64,000 nucleotides of DNA from Cyclina sinensis (lineage: Eukaryota > Mollusca > Bivalvia > Venerida > Veneridae), in NCBI GenBank assembly GCA_012932295.1, contig JAAONU010000001.1, positions 26,574,550 through 26,638,549 on the forward strand, written 5' to 3'. The stretch's first letter is position 1. Each line of letters opens with the position of its first letter. Shown here piece by piece: positions 62,301-64,000 of the stretch. The notes beneath the pieces are model-generated. The model did not search any database. It had not been told where the DNA came from and saw nothing but the letters and a program-made list of their open reading frames with translations. The position numbers and the translations under genes were made by a program.

Positions 62301-62493
62301 ATTGTTGTCACAAAGAAATGTTTTTAGGATTGTATTGTATCTCCTTTGTTGTTTCTTTCATTTCTTTTCTGTTTATCAGTCACGTAAAGGAGTTCTTGTT
62401 GTAGCTGAAAAAAAATCCAGACTTACTGGTACACAATTTACACCAGTAGGATGGCATAGAGGCACACATCACAAACCACCCAGTCTGAATTAA
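31063..62493 (+). CDS. Unrecognised multi-pass membrane protein, five exons
   Basis: Exons are 31063-31233, 36129-36243, 50723-50909, 61425-61548 and 62380-62493 (stop TAA), in phases 0, 1, 2 and 0, totalling 711 nt or 236 residues. The start has a strong context (aaaATGG). The donors are GTATGT, GTAAGT, GTGAGT and GTAAGT, and the last acceptor has a 35-nt pyrimidine tract. Residues 1-57 are polar and Ser/Asn-rich, presumably cytosolic. Residues 58-95 are Tyr/Asp/Cys-rich. Then come three hydrophobic segments: around 'FSLMISMLILCSVILISL', a long one across the exon 3/4 junction, and 'LVISLNFTEFVIGFL'. The tail is basic (about 37 residues, 'KKSRLTGTQFTPVGWHRG'). The layout is like that of small tetraspan or claudin-like proteins with one helix missing, which the exon at 20562 could supply. 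I do not recognise the family. A 0-to-1-phase exon between 31 and 36 kb cannot be excluded. The introns hold most repeats listed here. Confidence 0.5.
31234..32439. other. Intron sequence, no element recognised
   Basis: First intron of the gene above. No repeat family is evident. Minus- and plus-strand frames here lack splice or domain support. Confidence 0.3.
32445..32935 (+). repeat. Interspersed repeat, 'gcctgctacaaagtagccgg' family
   Basis: It has a hairpin head with 'tacaaagta', a (TGTC)n run at about 32500-32520, two diverged units with 'ttgtccggact', 'cagagttatggcccttt' and 'gagttatggcccttg', and an end reading 'tgatcactgatcgcccttg'. The plan is the same as in the Helentron-like families. 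Confidence 0.5.
33003..33450 (+). repeat. Interspersed repeat ending in a short hairpin and 'agctctt'
   Basis: Two units carry 'gcataacttgaaaactactg', 'atgcaacttcatacaatggt' and 'cacaatga'. The end is 'gccggggtatta' plus the perfect hairpin 'atcac-attaa-gtgat' and 'agctctt'. There is a 'gacggtcaggcagtctg' head. Confidence 0.5.
33451..35198. other. Intron sequence with a minor repeat head
   Basis: A truncated 'atgcctaaagggacatatta' head (ATGCCCC-type) lies at about 34218. Otherwise no gene or repeat was recognised. Confidence 0.3.
35199..35353. repeat. 155-bp near-perfect hairpin
   Basis: 'attcaagttttttctataaa' at 35201 is answered by 'tttatagaaaaaacttgaat' ending near 35350. Pairing continues inward through 'ggtat/atacc' and 'atatttca/tgaaatat' to a loop around 'tggcaatagcca'. 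This gives a stem of about 65 bp. It could be a small MITE or the source of a hairpin RNA. Confidence 0.7.
36500..36900. other. pogo-like terminus and GC-richer patch
   Basis: 'cagtgatgtcttgttaatcc' with 'ggaaatcattaat' at about 36515 resembles pogo/Tc1-type ends, but no matching right end was found. The 36670-36880 patch is richer in CpG; its open frames have no domain or splice support. Confidence 0.25.
37750..37855. repeat. Short palindromic MITE
   Basis: Two arms of about 45 bp ('taaccagccataaagtcagc' and its mirror 'gctgactttatagcctggtta') enclose an 11-bp spacer. TATA lies at both edges. No coding capacity is seen. Confidence 0.7.
38000..38730 (-). pseudogene. DIRS-type retroelement, RNase H region, decayed
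   Basis: On the minus strand the three frames in turn give pieces typical of DIRS/Ngaro polyproteins: 'LDNLSAIKYVNGMGGMTS', then 'IWKWCISREILHLQYI', then 'FPEPGAFHLDAFSLSWHDF' with 'YIFPPYS', then 'ALLVVPFWLAQAWF'. In intact elements these are the RNase H active-site region and the linker before the tyrosine recombinase. At least one frameshift (near 38200) and several stops break it. Reverse transcriptase and recombinase are not present. Its upstream edge abuts repeat sequence at about 38735. Confidence 0.72.
38735..39320 (+). repeat. Composite repeat: 'cacttgaccaccataag' units joined to a family-1b element
   Basis: Two units of about 190 bp ('tggtacacttgaccaccata', 'caagacccaagtccctaggt') end at 'gaggatgccattt'. 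They are followed directly by a family-1b head ('tagcttgtctgttttc') and a short body ending in the family-1 3' terminus ('gaggtgagcgacccagggcc', 'atcatggccctcttg', 39315-39320). The same junction occurs at about 52675. Confidence 0.65.
39321..39622 (-). pseudogene. Possible protein-coding remnant
   Basis: An open frame runs on the minus strand from 39622 to 39281. Its last dozen codons are the inverse of the adjacent repeat terminus, so only about 100 codons are relevant. They are polar, Ser/Lys/Asp-rich and Cys-containing, without a recognised domain. It may be a retroelement or captured-gene fragment, or chance. Confidence 0.2.
39800..39873 (+). repeat. Isolated family-1 3' end
   Basis: 'tctcaagtgagaaatac', then 'agggccatcatgggcctcttg'-type hairpin and terminus (39866-39871). 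The 5' side is lost. Confidence 0.5.
40820..41418 (+). repeat. Interspersed repeat hosting a family-2 element, left part
   Basis: It has a 'ggatgctctccctgagaagg' head, (GTCT)n, and units with 'accaatgaagggtttacttt', 'cataagatgacagaagacat' and 'tgagagtaagtgcagtgtac'. It is interrupted at 41419-42118 and resumes with 'accaatgaagggatttactt' at 42123, running to about 42420. Confidence 0.6.
41419..42118 (-). mobile_element. Complete family-2 Helentron-like element
   Basis: Read on the minus strand it begins with the hairpin 'atgcccccgaggggaggcat', then 'ctgtccgtcagtccgtcc' and about four 145-bp units ('cttggacacaacaccccttt', 'tgaccttgacccctg'). It ends 'cactttcgggggcat' (inverse of the 5' tip), a GTCA...TGAC hairpin and 'agttcttg'. 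It is bounded by T runs on that strand and interrupts another repeat, so both ends are defined to within a few bases. No open frame is seen; it is non-autonomous. Confidence 0.75.
42123..42680 (+). repeat. Host repeat continued, then family-1 units
   Basis: It resumes the 40820 repeat to about 42420. Diverged family-1 units follow ('gcttagggcttagatatttt', 'ctctactaag', 'cccaggggtaaaact'). Confidence 0.5.
42694..43202. mobile_element. 509-bp DNA transposon with 10-bp target duplication
   Basis: The ends are 'caatctgactgaag' and, inverted, 'caatctgattaaaa'; further in, 'agatctgaagacgac' pairs with 'ggatctgaggacgac' in inverse, giving an imperfect terminal repeat of about 60 bp. GGGTAAAACT is perfectly duplicated (42684-42693 and 43203-43212). 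Removing the element restores the family-1 host. A 9-10-bp duplication suggests Mutator-like mobilisation. No transposase is present. Confidence 0.7.
43553..43988. mobile_element. Second copy of the 509-bp transposon, right end lost
   Basis: It starts 'caatctaactaaagttcatg' and parallels the first copy through 'ggttagatctgaagatg', 'gttatttatatcccagtc' and 'gattggctgatgg'. It breaks at 'ggtagcatagtgattttt', where an ATGCCCC-type element begins. Confidence 0.65.
43990..44275 (+). repeat. ATGCCCC-type Helentron-like 5' end with (GTCT)n
   Basis: It has a hairpin head 'atgccccaagagggagcat', a (GTCT)n run at about 44021-44051, then 'accttggccataacccggaa' and 'ggggtcaaaggtcaaggtca'. The 3' end was not found. 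Confidence 0.6.
44276..44896. other. Degenerate repeat and AT-rich intron sequence
   Basis: It includes 'accttgacctgcttacc' segments up to about 44500, then AT-rich unique-looking sequence. No exon was recognised. Confidence 0.3.
44897..46719 (+). mobile_element. Complete family-3 Helentron-like element
   Basis: The 5' end is 'tagctcaacttttttgaaaa' with a hairpin back to 'atcgagtta', then 'gttgccgttgccgttcccgt'. The core is about ten 145-155-bp units ('ttgaattttgctaaaattgg', 'ccataacttt', 'caaaacaacacttatgac', 'gtatgaccttgacctttaaa'). The 3' end is 'aaaaagttgagc' (inverse of the 5' tip), a GC-rich hairpin region and 'ggctcttg'. No open frame of note; non-autonomous. Confidence 0.75.
46936..48005 (+). 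repeat. 44-bp minisatellite, about 24 copies
   Basis: The unit is 'tattccgtatcagttacatt' + 'gtaattgtgcagaatgtgta' + 'aata'. Between about 47280 and 47520 alternating variants (gctgaacgtgtaaac / gcagattatgtaaat) form an 88-bp dimer repeated three times. The right end from about 47790 is diverged. It separates two complete Helentron-like elements. Confidence 0.88.
48070..50405 (+). mobile_element. Complete family-1 Helentron-like element
   Basis: The 5' tip 'agctcacctgagcac' folds against 'gtgctcagggtgagct' (15 bp with one bulge), followed by (GTCC)n and 'cattcaaacgacatcttctc'. The core is eight or more 240-bp units ('cttcttgtcagaaactgtaa', 'tgtagcattgtctagtggac', 'ctctaccaagtttgttcaaa', 'aggggtcacttgttttacat'). 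The 3' end is 'ctcaggtgagc' (inverse of the 5' tip), the palindrome 'agggccatcatggccct' and 'cttg'. No open frames. This is the reference copy for fragments at 22.4, 25.5, 29.0, 30.0, 39.3, 39.9 and 63.0 kb. Confidence 0.8.
51082..51191 (-). CDS. Candidate minus-strand exon inside a plus-strand intron
   Basis: The acceptor has a pyrimidine tract ('cttttatcttatttagcag') and the donor is 'tggaag|gtgagc'. The 110 nt are open, entered in phase 1 and left in phase 0. It encodes 37 residues including 'YPKMLYIALARYLYEEPIF' and 'LMNMTERWK', mixed in composition and protein-like. A possible 19-nt upstream exon at 52042-52060 ('tcattttttccag' acceptor) joins in phase but has a weak donor. No family was recognised and no further exons were located. 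Confidence 0.42.
51192..52309. other. Intron sequence, mostly unannotated
   Basis: No repeat family was recognised. A short inverted pair (ccctgttatttgt / acaaataacaggg) lies just to the left at 50957-51019. Confidence 0.3.
52310..53060 (+). repeat. Composite repeat, second copy
   Basis: Units 'tacacttgaccaccataagt' and 'caagacccaggtccctaggt' are followed at 'gaggatgccatttt' by a family-1b head ('agctcgtctgttttcgaaag', 'gtggagctattatggtc') and one or two family-1 units, truncated. The junction is the same as at 38955. Confidence 0.65.
53325..53354 (+). repeat. Poly-C tract, 30 bp
   Basis: An uninterrupted run of C. The complementary strand is G-rich and could form quadruplex structure; its length in the assembly is unreliable. 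Confidence 0.9.
53355..53847. other. Unannotated intron sequence
   Basis: No repeat or exon was recognised; the frame at 53407-53628 lacks support. Confidence 0.25.
53848..57707 (+). repeat. 39/40-bp satellite array with PstI site and higher-order structure
   Basis: About 98 tandem units follow 'gtgctgcagttagttgcctt' + 'tatgatctacatttcccct' (39 bp) or the 40-bp variant ending 'acattctcccct'. Most contain CTGCAG. The left half is more diverged. A 281-bp block of seven units at 55495-55775 is repeated at 55776-56056. From about 56890 a 394-bp (two 197-bp) pattern recurs. The 39-bp units keep a 13-codon frame open, which explains the many overlapping Leu/Cys/Tyr-rich frames; these are not genes. 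The array lies in the 10.5-kb intron before exon 4 of the membrane-protein gene. Confidence 0.95.
57708..58260 (+). repeat. Degenerate interspersed repeat flanking the satellite
   Basis: It contains 'actt(c)aaacttcatatgatga', 'gtcaaggtcacaatgacct' and 'cagacttcaaacttcttagg', as in ATGCCCC-type elements, then AT-rich sequence, then the 'cacccagacctctt' host of hAT element 3. Confidence 0.45.
58266..59109. mobile_element. Non-autonomous hAT element 3
   Basis: The left end is 'caggggcagatccagg' and the inverted right end 'cactagcagatcc', each followed by a G run (left) or preceded by a C run (right). CTCTT is duplicated (58261-58265 and 59110-59114). The joined flank 'cccagacctcttcgtca' matches the uninterrupted repeat copy near 26540. 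No transposase is seen in 844 bp. Confidence 0.75.
59115..61424. other. Intron sequence before exon 4
   Basis: Mostly unannotated. A short family-1-like stretch ('gtcagaaaccataag', 'actgaccccgcccacaggtc') occurs at about 61130-61240. An exon-like minus-strand segment at about 60207-60334 is noted under rejected items. Confidence 0.3.
61775..61860 (-). repeat. tRNA-like SINE fragment
   Basis: On the minus strand 'aatgttaacaccagcc' (A-box-like) is followed by 'caggtttgagctccgttacc' (B-box-like), a tRNA-derived head, partly decayed. It lies in intron 4 of the membrane-protein gene. Confidence 0.4.
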
Positions 62494-63025
62494 TATTCTC
62501 TTTGAAGAGCACTTCTACCATTGTGTGGTAACCACATCTTTGTTTTTGTTATATTATACTCCAGAACATTCTTTCATCTTATTTGAAATGGGTTATGAAT
62601 TTTACAGCGCTTTATATTTCAAACAGGCAACATCTTGAGAATACATAAAGTTACTAATTGGGAATAATTATAACAGGGAAAAGTACTCTCTCAGCATTTT
62701 GGAAAATTTTCATGTAATAACCATTGTTAAGAATTTTTTAAGCCCACCCACCAACTCGAAGTTGTGTAAAGTTTAGAATCTGGCATATAATCTGGAATTG
62801 GGATTAGCTCCTCTGTATGGTCTGGGTCTTAGACCAGTATTTTTTTTATTTGGTCAGGTAATGTCAGTGACTTAAACTTTCACTGTTCCATGTTATAGTT
62901 ATGTTCCTTATAATTTCAGGATAAATACTTTCAGGCCTAGTTTCTTGTCTCTCTATGCACACATCAGAGACTACTTAACTTTAATTTAAGGTCAAGTAAT
63001 TTAGTTCTGTGTTTGTCTTGCCTTT
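62494..63025 (+). other. Presumed 3' UTR and flank of the membrane-protein gene
   Basis: It follows the TAA at 62491-62493. No AATAAA is evident before the repeat at 63026; the nearest 'aataaa' is at about 63532, so the transcript end is not defined. Confidence 0.25.
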
Positions 63026-63430
63026 TAGCTCATCTGAGCCAAAAGGCTCAAGTAAGCTATTAGAAATGTCGATGTCTTTTATTCATTGTTCTTCCATCCA
63101 TCTACATTTGCATTCAGAGGACATTTCCTCTGAAACCAGTTGGCCTGTTTCAACTTTATCAGAATGAGTCTTGCATGGCCCTCTCACAGATTTGTGAAAT
63201 TTATTGAGTTCTATGCAGATCAATGGTTCCTATTGCAACCAAAAGAAAACCATCAAAGTTCTTATTCTCAGGAACCCCTTGACCAGTTTGAAAATGATTT
63301 GGCAAAACATACCTGCCATACATCTTGGATCATCTGGGATTGTCCCTGAAATTGAGTGTGTGTCTCGAAGTCCCAGAAAATGTAACCAGACTCTCAGAAA
63401 ACATGAAAAACGTGCAACAGTCAAATTTTT
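63026..63430 (+). repeat. Family-1 Helentron-like 5' end, truncated
   Basis: Hairpin head 'agctcatctgagcc-aaaa-ggctcaagtaagct', then 'cattcagaggacatttcctc', 'tgaaaccagttggcctgttt' and 'gagtcttgcatggccctctc', as in the leader of the 48070 copy. Confidence 0.65.
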
Positions 63431-63605
63431 GACACGCTGCTAGTCCTTTAGTTAGTCATGTACGAATACACTGTGTGTCATAAAATAGACAATTAACAAA
63501 TGCCACTATTGACTTATTGATTTGCTGACATAATAAAAAAAATTATTTGCACCTTAAAAAGGCTGTCACTTTTAATTGGTAGTAAAAGAGATACTCGTTA
63601 AAATT

Positions 63606-63840
63606 ATTTTAGGGAGCAGATGTGGTCCAGTGGTAATGCACTGGACTGGTAAAGCAAGGGTCCAGAGTTTGATCCTCCGCTCCTCCACTAACATCACTAA
63701 TAGTCTTTCGGATAAGACATTAAACCGAGGTACCATGTATCAGTGCTATACACTGAGCATGCAAAAGAACCAGTGTGTCTCTGGAATGGGATGCTTTCTG
63801 TATCTTGGGCAACCGGTACCAATGATAAATAAGCTAAAAT
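63606..63840 (+). repeat. tRNA-derived SINE
   Basis: Head: A box 'gatgtggtccagtggtaatg', B box 'agagtttgatcctccgctcc'. Body: 'tctttcggataagacattaa' and 'accgaggtacc', a conserved body motif of molluscan SINEs. It continues to about 63840. Confidence 0.72.
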
Positions 63841-64000
63841 AGATAGAGACTGGAATGATCTGATGAAATCCCATTCTGTGTCAATACCAGACAATTAATT
63901 CAAAATATTTACATGAACCTCTGTTCATCTGGTGTGGCTCTTTGTATCACAGTTTTTCTTGTTTCTTGTTTGTCTGGGAAACTTAAAAAAATTTCTCCTA

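Overview
The window looks like nuclear DNA from a mollusc, most likely a bivalve. It is AT-rich and has no bacterial gene packing, operons or ribosome binding sites. The coding sequence I can support is in short exons bounded by GT-AG splice signals and joined in consistent phase, with introns up to about 14 kb. Most of the sequence is repeats of kinds familiar from bivalve genomes: tRNA-like SINEs, hAT elements, and noncoding elements with internal tandem units full of 'ggtcaaggtca / tgaccttgacct', beginning with hairpins such as TAGCTCACCTGAGC or ATGCCCCCG and ending in a hairpin plus (C)TCTTGTT. The species assignment is inference; no database was searched.

Genes. (1) On the minus strand, 6510-10297 encodes a single-pass membrane protein of about 241 residues: signal peptide, one eight-cysteine domain spaced like the BCMA/TACI (or Grindelwald) class of TNF receptors, short stalk, transmembrane segment and cytoplasmic tail. 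A paralogous first coding exon lies at 482-713, and the rest of that gene runs off the left edge. (2) On the plus strand, five exons between 31063 and 62493 chain in perfect phase into a multi-pass membrane protein of 236 residues that I do not recognise. An extra plus-strand exon at 20562-20686 could give it an alternative N-terminus with one more membrane segment. (3) Isolated exon-like segments lie on the minus strand at 5882-6019 and 51082-51191.

Layout. 1-0.8 kb: receptor paralogue A. 1.1-4.6 kb: an older repeat split by a 2.8-kb element with 479-bp inverted termini and an ATA target duplication. 5.9-10.4 kb: receptor B, with repeats in its introns. 11-22.3 kb: SINEs, two hAT elements with 5-bp target duplications (one holding a transposase C-terminal remnant), a 68-bp minisatellite, and a foldback element with a tRNA-like module in each arm. 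22.4-30 kb: nested Helentron-like repeats. 31-62.5 kb: the membrane-protein gene, whose introns hold a decayed DIRS-type retroelement (38 kb), complete representatives of three Helentron-like families (41.4, 44.9 and 48.1 kb), a 10-bp-TSD DNA transposon (42.7 kb), a 44-bp minisatellite (47-48 kb), a 3.9-kb PstI-type satellite with higher-order structure (53.8-57.7 kb) and a third hAT element (58.3-59.1 kb). The right edge is a truncated Helentron-like copy and a SINE.

The strongest general observation is structural. At least three repeat families that share little interior sequence have the same end design: a 5' hairpin, an inverted copy of the 5' tip placed just inside the 3' end, a 3' hairpin, a final CTTG, and a tandem-repeat core. 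This is the design described for non-autonomous Helentrons. Their cores also spread TCAAGGTCA nuclear-receptor half-sites through the introns.
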